Assembly: GCF_003054225.1 (NCBI RefSeq)
Contig: NZ_QBKQ01000001.1
Span: 1,364,001 to 1,428,000, forward strand
DNA: 64,000 nucleotides
Direction: 5' to 3'
From: Christiangramia gaetbulicola
GTDB lineage: Bacteria; Bacteroidota; Bacteroidia; Flavobacteriales; Flavobacteriaceae
The position numbers were made by a program, and so were the translations under genes. Each line of letters begins with the position of its first letter. The stretch's first letter is position 1. The notes under the pieces are model-generated. The model had not been told where the DNA came from. It did no database searches and saw nothing but the letters and a program-made list of their open reading frames with translations. Of the stretch, positions 43,735-52,395 are shown in pieces.

Positions 43735-44258
43735 CCTAAGTAAAGATCTACAAGGCCTTCAGGAGTAATTACCTTTACGGTCTTGTTTTTCTTATCCACT
43801 TTTTCAATGAATTCATCATTCATAGGGATAAGGATCTGTTTGCCGTCTTTTTCTATTTCGAAAAGGGCTTGTGAAGTGGTATCGTTGATGGAGACTATTT
43901 TACCGATATTTCCATGTTCGGCATCCATAACATCGAAACCTATGATCTCGTGAAAGTAGAATTTGTCTTCCGGTAGTTCCGGAAGCATGCTTAGTGGAAG
44001 ATAAACCTCGGTGCCTATCATATCTTCGGCATTATCCTCGGTGTCTATATCTTCAAATTTCACCCTGAGCAGAGTGCTTTTGTGCAGGTAGGAGCGTTCA
44101 ATAAAAAATGGAACCAGATTATCGTTGTATTCAACGAGAACTGATTCCATTTCTGTGTAAGTTTCAGGTTCATCGGTGTCAAGTTTTATGAGCACCTCAC
44201 CTTTAAAGCTAAATTTCGCAACGATTTTTCCAAGATAGAAACATTCTTCCTTAGTCAT
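43731..44258 (-). CDS. rimM: ribosome maturation factor RimM
   Basis: A 175-residue 16S rRNA-processing factor that binds S19 in 30S assembly. The start is ATG 44258 (MTKEECFYLGKIVAKFSFKGEVLIKL); the frame stays open to 44441, but that part is a Lys/Leu-rich shadow of the rpsP tail. The PRC-barrel half (YFHEIIGFDVMDAEHGNIGKIVSI, ILIPMNDEFIEKVDKKNK, GLVDLYL) is complete. It follows rpsP by 13 bp, the classical S16-RimM order. Confidence 0.95.
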   Translation of the reverse strand: MTKEECFYLGKIVAKFSFKGEVLIKLDTDEPETYTEMESVLVEYNDNLVPFFIERSYLHKSTLLRVKFEDIDTEDNAEDMIGTEVYLPLSMLPELPEDKFYFHEIIGFDVMDAEHGNIGKIVSINDTTSQALFEIEKDGKQILIPMNDEFIEKVDKKNKTVKVITPEGLVDLYLG

Positions 44259-44271
44259 TGCAGGTTGCTGT

Positions 44272-44868
44272 TTAAGCGTCTTTTTTGTCTTCAGTTTTAG
44301 CTTCTTCTGCAGTTGCAGCGCCCACCTCTTCTTCAGCATTTTCAACGGTAGCCTCGTCTGTAGCTTCTGCAGTTGCAGCAGCTTCAGCCTCAGCAGCAGC
44401 TTTCGCCTCAGCTTCTTCAGCTTCTTTGAATTCAGCTTCACGCTTAGCGTTAGCTTCTTTCTCAGCTTCCAGAGCTTTAGCTTTTTCAGCTTCCTGAGCT
44501 TTGCTCAAAGATTCTTTTTTAGCTCCGATCTTTCCTTCTTTTTCTTCTAACCATGCTTTGAATTTCTCCTCAGCCTGCTCTTCAGTTAAAGCTCCTTTTT
44601 TTACACCTACTGCTAAGTGTTTCTTAAGTAAAGCTCCTTTGTAAGAAAGGATAGCACGAGCGGTATCTGTTGGTTGAGCACCGTTTTGTAACCACTTTAC
44701 AGCTCCGTCTACATCAAGTTCGATAGTAGCAGGATTTGTGTTAGGGTTATAGATTCCCAATTTATCCAAAAATTTACCGTCTCTTTTTGCGCGGGTATCC
44801 GCAGCAACAATCCAGAAAAAAGGTTTTCCTTTTTTACCGTGTCTTTGTAATCTTATTTTTACTGGCAT
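44272..44868 (-). CDS. rpsP: 30S ribosomal protein S16 with long acidic tail
   Basis: The first 80 residues are canonical S16 ([55 protein letters not shown]). About 118 more residues follow, almost entirely Ala, Glu and Lys, likely a long helix or coiled coil followed by a disordered acidic end. Bacterial S16 is typically about 80-100 residues; extended versions are known in Bacteroidota, and this one has 198. The opposite-strand alanine/serine-rich ORF at 44285-44497 is only a shadow. It is co-transcribed with rimM. Confidence 0.96.
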   Translation of the reverse strand: MPVKIRLQRHGKKGKPFFWIVAADTRAKRDGKFLDKLGIYNPNTNPATIELDVDGAVKWLQNGAQPTDTARAILSYKGALLKKHLAVGVKKGALTEEQAEEKFKAWLEEKEGKIGAKKESLSKAQEAEKAKALEAEKEANAKREAEFKEAEEAEAKAAAEAEAAATAEATDEATVENAEEEVGAATAEEAKTEDKKDA

Positions 44869-44883
44869 AAAAATTAAATTTTG

Positions 44884-44943
44884 GGGTTCTCGACCCCGGT
44901 TATTAATAAGTGCGCAAAGATACTACATTTTTCTAATTTTCAA
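44884..44943 (-). promoter_or_regulatory. rpsP-rimM promoter and leader hairpin
   Basis: On the minus strand, TTG (44943-44941), 18 bp, TATCTTTG (44922-44915) fit the flavobacterial promoter. The transcript would start near 44908. A hairpin GGGGT-TCTCG-ACCCC (44884-44898) lies in the leader, 15 bp before the ATG, a suitable spot for control of S16 synthesis. Confidence 0.65.
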
Positions 44944-45040
44944 GTATTTCTGGTTCGATTTTACAAATCTTCCTGAAAAGGGAATTTGCCACAGTCAAAT
45001 TTTAATTTAGGAAGAATTTTAGTTAAAAAATGGCCCTGCT

Positions 45041-45111
45041 GTTAAAAGAGGTTAATTAGTGCTAAACCCTGTTAAAGAGGTTGTTGGGGCGGTCCTCTGA
45101 CCTTATCTTTA
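45041..45111 (+). promoter_or_regulatory. promoter with tandem operator-like repeats
   Basis: GTTAAAAGAGGTT (45041-45053) and GTTAAAGAGGTT (45071-45082) are near-identical direct repeats 30 bp apart. The second overlaps TTG -33 candidates (45081, 45084) that precede TATCTTTA (45104-45111) by 20 or 17 bp. An activator or stress regulator could bind the pair. Confidence 0.5.
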
Positions 45112-45142
45112 CTCGAAAGAAAAATTGAAAAAAATATAAGCT

Positions 45143-45589
45143 ATGAGTTATTCAAGTGAGGTTTCTAAGAAACTGAATGAATTGTTAGAAAAGAATTATG
45201 ATGCTGAAAAAGGATATAAACTGGCAGCAGAAAAAGTAAAAAATGAGCGTTTGAAGAATTTCTTCTCAGAACGTGCGCAGGAAAGATATGATTTTGGTCA
45301 TGAATTAAAATCTGAGATCAGGAATTTTGGGGAAAACCCAGATAAAGGAACCAGCATTGCTGGAGATGTGCACAGATCCTGGATGAATTTAAAAGCTAGT
45401 GTGTCTAATGATAAAGACGAAGCAGTTCTTGAGGAAGCGATTAGAGGAGAGAAAGCTGCTGTTGAAGAATATGAAGCTATAATAAAAGAGTCAGATATTC
45501 CTGCATCGACAGGAAATATCCTGATCAAGCAGAAAAATGCGATCGTAGCTTCGCTTAATGAAGTAAAAACCCTGGAAAAACAGGCATAG
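45143..45589 (+). CDS. PA2169-family four-helix-bundle protein
   Basis: A 148-residue cytoplasmic protein of the DUF2383/PA2169 type. Four long helices carry ferritin-like spacing: VSKKLNELLEKNYDAEKGYKLAAE, RLKNFFSERAQERYDFGHELKSEIR, then EAVLEEAIRGEKAAVEEYEAIIKES and a final helix. The GEKAAVEEYEAIIK helix is the family signature. Members are stress-induced in several bacteria; the metal-binding and the reaction are unproven. Its promoter carries tandem GTTAAAAGAGGTT-type repeats. Confidence 0.85.
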   Translation: MSYSSEVSKKLNELLEKNYDAEKGYKLAAEKVKNERLKNFFSERAQERYDFGHELKSEIRNFGENPDKGTSIAGDVHRSWMNLKASVSNDKDEAVLEEAIRGEKAAVEEYEAIIKESDIPASTGNILIKQKNAIVASLNEVKTLEKQA

Positions 45590-45711
45590 TTTACTACTAT
45601 TTAAAGTCTTTCGGGAAAATCACCCCAATGACAATATACTGAAGGATTGTAAACCCAAAGATGCGAGCAATGTTTGATTGAAGTAGTAGTAGTTTTTAGT
45701 GTTCGTATCAG

Positions 45712-45758
45712 GCCTCACAAATCATCTGAATTTTCAGGTTTTTGTGAGGCTTTTTTTT
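45712..45758 (+). terminator. intrinsic terminator
   Basis: GCCTCACAAA (45712-45721) / TTTGTGAGGC (45741-45750) with an inner CTGAA/TTCAG stem and an 8-T run. It is 120 bp after the PA2169-like stop. The rest of the 433-bp gap up to dnaE has no credible gene; an imperfect GC-rich repeat (CACCTCTCCCTGGGGAGAGGT) lies near 45794. Confidence 0.9.
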
Positions 45759-46022
45759 GCGAAAATTTCAAATAATAATATAGGTGTGATTCACCTCTCC
45801 CTGGGGAGAGGTCGGAACTGATTTTTTCATTTCCGTGGGAGGGGCAATAAAAAATTCAACTATAGAATGAAGTCAAAATAGTGGATTACACGTAATTTTT
45901 TATTGGTTAATAATTCCTGAAAACAAAGTTTTATTTCAGGGATAAAGTTCCTTATTTTAGCCCGGATGGTTTAATTTTGCGAACCATAAATTTTTCTTCA
46001 TTAAGGCTTAAAATACTAAGGA

Positions 46023-49000
46023 ATGTACTTCATTTTTGATACCGAAACCACCGGTCTTCCCAAGCGCTGGGACGCCCCGCTAACCGATTCAGACAACTGG
46101 CCGCGATGTATACAGATCGCCTGGCAGTTGCATGATGAGATGGGGAATCTTGTAGAAAACCAGGATTACCTTGTACAGCCAGAAGGTTTCGATATTCCTT
46201 ATGATTCAGAGCGTATTCACGGTATCTCTACAGATCTTGCAAAAGAGCAAGGGATCCCGCTGGATGAGGTGCTGGAAAAATTCAATGAGGCTTTAAAAAG
46301 ATCCAAGTTCGTAGTAGGACAGAATGTTGGATTCGACCTTAATATCATGGGGGCCGAATTCATAAGAAGGGATTTTGATAATTCCCTGCAGGAAATGCCT
46401 GTTTTGGATACCTGTACCGAAAAAACGGCCGAGCTTTGTAAAATTCCCGGAGGTAGAGGAGGAAAGTTTAAGTTGCCTACGCTTACAGAATTACACGAAT
46501 TTTTATTTGATGAGGCTTTCGCGGAAGCACACAATGCGACTGCCGATGTGGAAGCTACCACGCGTTGTTTTCTTGAGTTGATCCGTCAAAGAATTTATAC
46601 CGTGGAGGAGCTTGATGTTCCTTCAGATTATTTTGAAAACTTTTCTGAAGAGAATCCGCAAAGGATAGAATTGATAGGACTGAAGCATATCAACCTTAAA
46701 AAGGCTTCAGATAAGATAAGAAAGAGGCTGGAAAAGCAACAGCCTTCAGATGATATTTCTCATGAAGAGATCCAGGAAAACCTGGAGATGCTGGATGAGG
46801 TTCCTTTCGCTCACCTGCATAATCATTCGCAGTTTTCGGTATTACAGTCTACCATAAGTATTCCAGATCTTGTGGCTGCAGCTGCTGAAGAAGAAATGAG
46901 TGCGGTGGCACTGACCGATCATGCGAATATGATGGGTGCCTTTCACTTTGTAAAGGAAGTGGGAACCTATAATAAGAGTGTAAAGGAGCATAATGCAACT
47001 GCCGAGGAAAATGGAGAAGACCTGAAAAAACCTTTAAAGGCAATTGTGGGTTGTGAATTCTTTGTTTGTGAGAATCATGCCGATAAAAGCCGGAAAGATA
47101 ATGGTTACCAGGTGGTGATGCTGGCTAAGAATAAGAAGGGTTACCATAACCTGGCAAAAATGTCTTCCAAGGCCTATACAGATGGGTTCTATTATGTGCC
47201 TCGTATAGATAAGCAAGTTATTAAACAATATAAAGAAGACATTATCGTGCTTACCGGAAACCTCTATGGAGAGGTTCCAAGTAAGATCCTGAATGTAGGT
47301 GAAAAGCAAGCAGAAGAAGCTTTGCTTTGGTGGAAAGAAGAGTTTGGTGAGGATCTTTACATCGAACTAATGCGTCACAACCAGGAAGATGAAAACAGGG
47401 TGAATCCTGTTCTGGTGGAGTTTTCTAAAAAACATGATATAAAACTGATCGCTACCAATAATACCTATTACTGGAAGCAGGAGGATGCCAATGCCCACGA
47501 TATTTTATTGTGTGTAAAAGACGGTGAGAAGCAGGCGACGCCAATAGGGCGTGGTCGTGGTTACCGTTATGGGTTGCCAAATGATGAATACTACTTCAAG
47601 TCTGGTAGCCAGATGAAGAAGCTTTTCAAGGATCTGCCTGAAGCTATTAGCAATATCCAGGAGATCGTAGATAAAATTGAGCCTTTTGAACTGGCCCGGG
47701 ATGTATTACTTCCGGCCTTTGGGATCCCTGATGAGTTTTTAAGCGAGGAAGATAAAGTAGACGGTGGGAAAAGAGGTGAAAATGCCTATTTAAAACATAT
47801 CACTTTTGAAGGCGCTAAGAAACGTTATCCTGAAATTACTCCGGAAATAGAAGAACGTCTGAATTTCGAATTATCGGTTATTGAAAATACCGGTTATCCC
47901 GGATACTTCCTTATCGTGGAAGATTTTATTCGCGCCGCAAGAGAAATGGGAGTTTCGGTAGGGCCGGGTCGTGGTTCGGCTGCAGGATCTGTGGTAGCAT
48001 ATTGCCTTTGGATCACGAATATTGATCCTATTAAGTATGATCTGCTTTTTGAGAGATTCCTGAATCCGGATCGTGTGAGTATGCCCGATATTGATATCGA
48101 CTTTGATGATGAAGGCCGAAGCCGGGTGATGGATTACGTGATCGAGAAATACGGAGCAAACCAGGTGGCGCAGATCATTACTTATGGTACCATGGCTGCG
48201 AAATCATCTATTCGTGATACGGCAAGGGTATTAGACCTGCCTTTAATGGATTCTGATAGGATCGCGAAGCTCATCCCGAATACTAAATTAGGTAAGCTGT
48301 TCGCTATGGATGACAAGACCATAAAGTCTAAATTCCGTAGTGAAGAAATTGAAAAAATAAACGAACTCTTTAATATTGCTGAAGGAGATGACCTGGAAGC
48401 CGAAACGGTGAACCAGGCGCGAATCCTTGAAGGATCGGTTAGAAATACGGGTATTCACGCCTGTGGGGTCATCATTACTCCCGGTGATATTACCAATTAT
48501 GTACCGGTATCGGTGGCTAAGGATTCAGATCTTTATGTGACCCAGTTCGATAACTCGGTCGTGGAAAGTGCGGGTCTGCTAAAAATGGACTTCCTGGGTC
48601 TTAAAACGCTAACCTTAATTAAGGACACTGTAAAAATTGTAAAGGGAAGACATGATATAGACCTGGACCCTGATAATTTCCCGCTGGATGATGAGGAAAC
48701 TTATAAGTTGTTCCAGCGAGGTGAAACAATCGGGATCTTCCAATATGAATCACCGGGGATGCAAAAGCACATGCAGGCATTAAAACCTACGGTTTTCGAT
48801 GATCTTATTGCCATGAACGCTCTCTATCGTCCCGGACCAATGGAATACATTCCAAGTTTCATTGCCCGTAAGCATGGTGATGAAGAGATCGCCTATGACC
48901 TTCCGGAAATGGAAGAATACCTGGAAGAAACTTACGGAATTACGGTTTACCAGGAGCAGGTGATGCTCTTGTCGCAAAAACTGGCAGGATTCACCAAGGG

Positions 49001-50408
49001 TGAAGCGGATATGCTTCGTAAAGCGATGGGTAAAAAGATCGCTTCTTTACTGGCAGAATTAAAACCGAAATTCATTGGTGGTGGAGAAGCCAAAGGGCAT
49101 CCAACCGAAGTCCTGGAAAAGATCTGGAAAGACTGGGAAGCCTTTGCATCCTATGCTTTTAACAAATCTCACTCTACCTGTTATGCCTGGATCGCCTACC
49201 AAACAGCCTATTTAAAAGCGCATTATCCTGCGGAATATATGGCGGCGGTACTTTCTAATAACATGAACGACATTAAGCAGGTTACTTTCTTTATGGAAGA
49301 ATGTAAGCGCATGAAGTTGAATGTTCTTGGGCCAGATGTAAATGAATCTTACTATAAGTTCTCGGTAAATAAAGATAACGCGGTTCGTTTTGGAATGGGA
49401 GCGATCAAAGGGGTTGGAGCCGGAGCAGTGGCCACCATCGTTGAGAATAGAAAAACAAAAGAAGGACCATATCGATCTATATTTGATATGGCCAAAAGAA
49501 TAGACCTTAGAGCAGCCAATAAAAAGGCATTTGAGAATCTCGCCCTTGCCGGCGGTTTCGACGGATTTGGAACCACTCACCGTGCGCAGTATTTCCACGA
49601 TGATGGGAACGGAATGAGTTTCCTGGAAAAGGTGGTAAAATATGCGCAGAAGTTCCAGGAGAGTCAGAATTCCTCACAGGTAAGCCTCTTTGGCGAAGCC
49701 AGCGATGTGCAGATCCCGGAGCCTGAAATTCCCGGTTGTGAGGAGTGGGGAACCATGGAGAAACTACGCCGTGAAAAAGAAGTGGTAGGGATCTATATTT
49801 CGGGTCACCCACTGGATGATTTTAAGATAGAAATGAATTATTTCTGTAACGGGAAATTATCAGATTGCAGGAATCTAGAGTCCATCGTGAACAGGGAACT
49901 TACCATGGGATGCGTGGTAGTAGATGTACAGCATCGTGTTTCCAAGAATGGTAAAGGCTGGGCGATATTTACAGTAGAGGATTACGATGAATCCTATGAG
50001 TTCAAGATCTTTGGAGAGGAGTATTTGAGAATGAAACATTTCTTCGTTCCGAATAATTTTATACACATGAAGATCTTTGTGAAAGAAGGTTGGACCAATA
50101 AGGATACCGGCAAAAAAGGAGAGCCTAGAATACAGTTCAGGGAGATTGGTCTTTTACATGATGTGATGGACAAAAATGCCAAGAAACTTACCATTCAGTT
50201 GAATATTGATGATCTTAAGAATGAAAAGATAGAGTGGTTAAAGGATACTTTTATGTCTCATAAGGGAGATTGCCATTTGAACTTCGTGGTCTATGAAATG
50301 AAAGAGCAGGTAAAGCTGCGTATGCCTAGTAGAAAGCATAAGATCAAGATTTCACAGGAATTGATCGAAGCCCTGGAGGCCGAGCAGTTCATGTATAAGT
50401 TGAACTAG
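46023..50408 (+). CDS. dnaE: replicative DNA polymerase III alpha subunit with built-in proofreading exonuclease
   Basis: A 1461-residue replicative polymerase. Residues about 1-190 are a DnaQ-type 3'-5' exonuclease with ExoI FDTETTG and ExoIII HNATADVEAT. The PHP domain begins at LHNHS (264-268), and the catalytic palm motif PDIDIDF is at 688-694. GIHACGVIITPGDI and YQEQVMLLSQKLAGFT follow, then an OB fold and tail. Exonuclease-DnaE fusions are characteristic of Bacteroidota. The second DnaE at 1-1835 lacks the exonuclease. Confidence 0.96.
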   Translation: MYFIFDTETTGLPKRWDAPLTDSDNWPRCIQIAWQLHDEMGNLVENQDYLVQPEGFDIPYDSERIHGISTDLAKEQGIPLDEVLEKFNEALKRSKFVVGQNVGFDLNIMGAEFIRRDFDNSLQEMPVLDTCTEKTAELCKIPGGRGGKFKLPTLTELHEFLFDEAFAEAHNATADVEATTRCFLELIRQRIYTVEELDVPSDYFENFSEENPQRIELIGLKHINLKKASDKIRKRLEKQQPSDDISHEEIQENLEMLDEVPFAHLHNHSQFSVLQSTISIPDLVAAAAEEEMSAVALTDHANMMGAFHFVKEVGTYNKSVKEHNATAEENGEDLKKPLKAIVGCEFFVCENHADKSRKDNGYQVVMLAKNKKGYHNLAKMSSKAYTDGFYYVPRIDKQVIKQYKEDIIVLTGNLYGEVPSKILNVGEKQAEEALLWWKEEFGEDLYIELMRHNQEDENRVNPVLVEFSKKHDIKLIATNNTYYWKQEDANAHDILLCVKDGEKQATPIGRGRGYRYGLPNDEYYFKSGSQMKKLFKDLPEAISNIQEIVDKIEPFELARDVLLPAFGIPDEFLSEEDKVDGGKRGENAYLKHITFEGAKKRYPEITPEIEERLNFELSVIENTGYPGYFLIVEDFIRAAREMGVSVGPGRGSAAGSVVAYCLWITNIDPIKYDLLFERFLNPDRVSMPDIDIDFDDEGRSRVMDYVIEKYGANQVAQIITYGTMAAKSSIRDTARVLDLPLMDSDRIAKLIPNTKLGKLFAMDDKTIKSKFRSEEIEKINELFNIAEGDDLEAETVNQARILEGSVRNTGIHACGVIITPGDITNYVPVSVAKDSDLYVTQFDNSVVESAGLLKMDFLGLKTLTLIKDTVKIVKGRHDIDLDPDNFPLDDEETYKLFQRGETIGIFQYESPGMQKHMQALKPTVFDDLIAMNALYRPGPMEYIPSFIARKHGDEEIAYDLPEMEEYLEETYGITVYQEQVMLLSQKLAGFTKGEADMLRKAMGKKIASLLAELKPKFIGGGEAKGHPTEVLEKIWKDWEAFASYAFNKSHSTCYAWIAYQTAYLKAHYPAEYMAAVLSNNMNDIKQVTFFMEECKRMKLNVLGPDVNESYYKFSVNKDNAVRFGMGAIKGVGAGAVATIVENRKTKEGPYRSIFDMAKRIDLRAANKKAFENLALAGGFDGFGTTHRAQYFHDDGNGMSFLEKVVKYAQKFQESQNSSQVSLFGEASDVQIPEPEIPGCEEWGTMEKLRREKEVVGIYISGHPLDDFKIEMNYFCNGKLSDCRNLESIVNRELTMGCVVVDVQHRVSKNGKGWAIFTVEDYDESYEFKIFGEEYLRMKHFFVPNNFIHMKIFVKEGWTNKDTGKKGEPRIQFREIGLLHDVMDKNAKKLTIQLNIDDLKNEKIEWLKDTFMSHKGDCHLNFVVYEMKEQVKLRMPSRKHKIKISQELIEALEAEQFMYKLN

Positions 50409-50411
50409 CTC

Positions 50412-50490
50412 TATTTCGTCATCCTGAACTAGTTTCAGGATCTTTTTGCTTGAGAAGCTGAAACTCCCGAATCGTCGGGACAGCTTGACG
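50412..50490. repeat. intergenic inverted repeat after dnaE
   Basis: CGTCATCCTGAACTAGTTTCAG leads to GCTGAAACTCCCGAATCGTCGGGACAGCTTGACG, a complete member of the dispersed palindromic family. It may act as a weak terminator for dnaE. Confidence 0.8.
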
Positions 50491-50509
50491 GAATTTCTCG
50501 TAAAAAGGA

Positions 50510-50595
50510 GAGGGCTTAGGCCAGGGATTGAGGCGAGCTACCGCGTAGCGCCGAAAGCCCGGTCACCCGGAGCGGAAGCGCAGGGTGGGGACCTC
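50510..50595. other. GC-rich structured element
   Basis: Clearly GC-richer than all surrounding DNA, with nested pairings. GGGCTT (50512-50517) pairs with AAGCCC (50555-50560) and encloses the hairpin GGC-GA-GCTAC-CGC-GTAGC-GCC (50532-50552). A second hairpin is CACCC (50564-50568) / GGGTG (50583-50587) around GGAGCGGAAGCGCA. No ORF is present. It looks like a conserved RNA or a repeat element between dnaE and trxA. Confidence 0.5.
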
Positions 50596-50710
50596 AAATA
50601 AAACTAACCAATATGCTCATAGTCAAATGCAATATTGGTAGTGTAAGGAATATTTATTTTATTGACTACTTTTACGAATCAAATTAGAAACATTAAAAAA
50701 ATAACATATT

Positions 50711-51028
50711 ATGGCTGTTGAAATAACTGACGCGAATTTTGAAGAACAGGTACTTAAAAGTGATAAGCCTGTAATGGTAGATTTTTGGGCTGCATGGTGC
50801 GGACCTTGTAGAATGGTTGGACCGATCATCGATGAAATTAGTACTGAATATGACGGGAAAGCCGTTGTAGGGAAACTAGACGTTGATGCGAACCAGGAAT
50901 TTGCTGCAAAATACGGCGTTAGAAACATTCCTACCGTACTTATCTTCCAGAACGGAGAAGTTGTAGGACGTCAGGTTGGAGTAGCTCCAAAACAAACTTA
51001 TGCAGATGCAATTGATCAGTTATTGTAA
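50711..51028 (+). CDS. trxA: thioredoxin
   Basis: A 105-residue cytoplasmic disulfide reductase with active site WCGPC at 29-33 and the cis-proline region NIPTVLIFQNGEVVGRQVG. The length is normal for thioredoxin 1. It is probably reduced by thioredoxin reductase elsewhere. It ends at its own terminator. A near-match -7 element (TACTTTTA) lies upstream, but the promoter is uncertain. Confidence 0.97.
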   Translation: MAVEITDANFEEQVLKSDKPVMVDFWAAWCGPCRMVGPIIDEISTEYDGKAVVGKLDVDANQEFAAKYGVRNIPTVLIFQNGEVVGRQVGVAPKQTYADAIDQLL

Positions 51029-51050
51029 GAACTGATTTCATATAATATTG

Positions 51051-51077
51051 AGCCTCGCTTTTAGCGGGGCTTTTTTT
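51051..51077 (+). terminator. intrinsic terminator of trxA
   Basis: AGCCTCGC, a 5-base loop, GCGGGGCT with one G-T pair, then a T run. Confidence 0.93.
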
Positions 51078-51109
51078 ATTCATAAAGTATCGGTAATTTC
51101 ATACGAACT

Positions 51110-52039
51110 ATGAATATTGAAAAAGAACTTCACGAAACCGGCGGATTTTTGAACCTCGACCTCCTGGCGAAACAGGTGGTGGAAGGTTATATTTCAGGAA
51201 TTCATAAGAGTCCGTTTCACGGATTTTCTGCGGAATTCGCCGAGCATAAGATCTACAACAATGGGGAGAGCACCCGGCATATCGACTGGAAGCTTTTTGC
51301 CAAGACCGATAAGCTGTATACCCGCAGGTATGAGGAGGAGACTAATTTAAGGTGTCATTTGATCCTGGATAACTCGGCTTCCATGCATTATCCTGCCATG
51401 AAGGATCAAAATTTAGGTGCTTTGAACAAGATCGGGTTTTCTGTGCTGGCTTCGGCCTGCCTGATGGAGATCTTAAAGCGACAGAGAGACGCTGTGGGAG
51501 TTAGCATATATAGTGATGAATTTGAGTTTTACGCGCCAGAGAAGTCCAGTGAGCGCCATCATCACATGCTTTTGCATAAACTGAACGAGCTATTAAGCAG
51601 TTCTGCGAAAAGAAAGAATACAGATACCTATACTTATTTGCATCAGATCGCCGAGAAATTAAAACGACGTTCGCTGATATTCCTTTTTACAGATATGTTC
51701 CAGGCCGATGCCGAAGAGGAAAAATTGTTCGAGGCTTTAAGGCATTTAAAATATAACCGGCACGAAGTCATCCTTTTTCATGTGATGGATGAAAAAAGGG
51801 AACTGGAATTTAATTTTGAGAACACTCCTCGACGATTTACAGATGTTGAAACCGGGGCTGAGGTGGATCTATATTCAGATAATATCAGGGAGAATTACAA
51901 AAAAGCCATAGAGGAATACCTCGCAAATCTTAAAATGCAATGCGCGAAGTACCGGATTAAATATGTCGAGGCAGATATCAATAAAAATTTTGAAAAAATA
52001 TTGACGGCTTATTTACTTGAAAAACAAAAGTTTGGCTAG
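51110..52039 (+). CDS. DUF58 domain-containing protein
   Basis: A 309-residue protein. Residues about 1-80 form the DUF58 core (GFSAEFAEHKIYNNGESTRHIDWKLFAKTDKLYTRRYEEE), followed by a von Willebrand A-like domain opening HLILDNSASMHYP, in which DNSAS stands for a MIDAS DxSxS motif. Later segments include SLIFLFTDMFQ. DUF58 proteins usually accompany a MoxR AAA ATPase, but none is adjacent here. It may help assemble metal- or envelope-related complexes; the role is unproven. Confidence 0.9.
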   Translation: MNIEKELHETGGFLNLDLLAKQVVEGYISGIHKSPFHGFSAEFAEHKIYNNGESTRHIDWKLFAKTDKLYTRRYEEETNLRCHLILDNSASMHYPAMKDQNLGALNKIGFSVLASACLMEILKRQRDAVGVSIYSDEFEFYAPEKSSERHHHMLLHKLNELLSSSAKRKNTDTYTYLHQIAEKLKRRSLIFLFTDMFQADAEEEKLFEALRHLKYNRHEVILFHVMDEKRELEFNFENTPRRFTDVETGAEVDLYSDNIRENYKKAIEEYLANLKMQCAKYRIKYVEADINKNFEKILTAYLLEKQKFG

Positions 52040-52077
52040 AGGGGAGAAAATTAGTTTGAAAAATTTTAAAAAAAGGT

Positions 52078-52107
52078 TTGGTGAATCTAAAAAGGGACGT
52101 ATATTTG
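52078..52107 (+). promoter_or_regulatory. tRNA-Asp promoter
   Basis: TTG (52078-52080), 19 bp, TATATTTG (52100-52107), then the tRNA starts 18 bp on. This is a textbook flavobacterial promoter spacing. Confidence 0.85.
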
Positions 52108-52125
52108 CCCTCGCAATAACGCAAC

Positions 52126-52199
52126 GGTCTGGTAGTTCAGTTGGTTAGAATACCTGCCTGTCACGCAGGGGGTCGCGAGTTCGAGTCTCGTCCAGACCG
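52126..52199 (+). tRNA. tRNA-Asp (GTC)
   Basis: A complete cloverleaf of 74 nt: acceptor GGTCTGG / CCAGACC with discriminator G73, D arm with GTTCAGTTGGTTAGAA, anticodon stem CCTGC / GCAGG with loop CTGTCAC (anticodon GTC), and T arm with GTTCGAGTC. CCA is not encoded. Confidence 0.98.
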
Positions 52200-52214
52200 C
52201 AAAATTGCAAAAAG

Positions 52215-52242
52215 AAGCTCCTCAAATCGGGGGGCTTTTTTT
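52215..52242 (+). terminator. intrinsic terminator after tRNA-Asp
   Basis: AAGCTCC, a loop, GGGGCTT with a G-T pair, and a T run, 15 bp after the tRNA. Confidence 0.8.
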
Positions 52243-52291
52243 GGCGCTAATGATTAGTTGTGTTGTTTGTCCCGACTTGTCGGGATGTGTA

Positions 52292-52376
52292 GTTAACCGA
52301 ATTATAATCCTATGTTGTGAGGATTTTGGTTAACCAATGAAAAGCTTTTTTCCATTTGATGGAAGAAGGCTTTTTT
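52292..52376. other. two stacked hairpins after tRNA-Asp
   Basis: GTTAACC...AATCCT (about 52293-52313) pairs with AGGATT..GGTTAAC (52319-52334). It is followed by AAAAGCTTTTTTCCAT / ATGGAAGAAGGCTTTTTT (52340-52376), a good bidirectional terminator-like hairpin. A TCCCGACTTGTCGGGA hairpin also lies near 52270. Confidence 0.5.
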
Positions 52377-52395
52377 GTTTATATAGGCTGGACGT

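Noticed and set aside
44259-44441. N-terminal extension of RimM rich in Lys and Leu
   Set aside because: It is read out of frame from the Ala/Glu-rich tail of rpsP; RimM normally begins at MTKEECFYLGK.
44285-44497. Plus-strand Ala/Ser-rich ORF
   Set aside because: It is the complement of the low-complexity rpsP tail and has no independent support.
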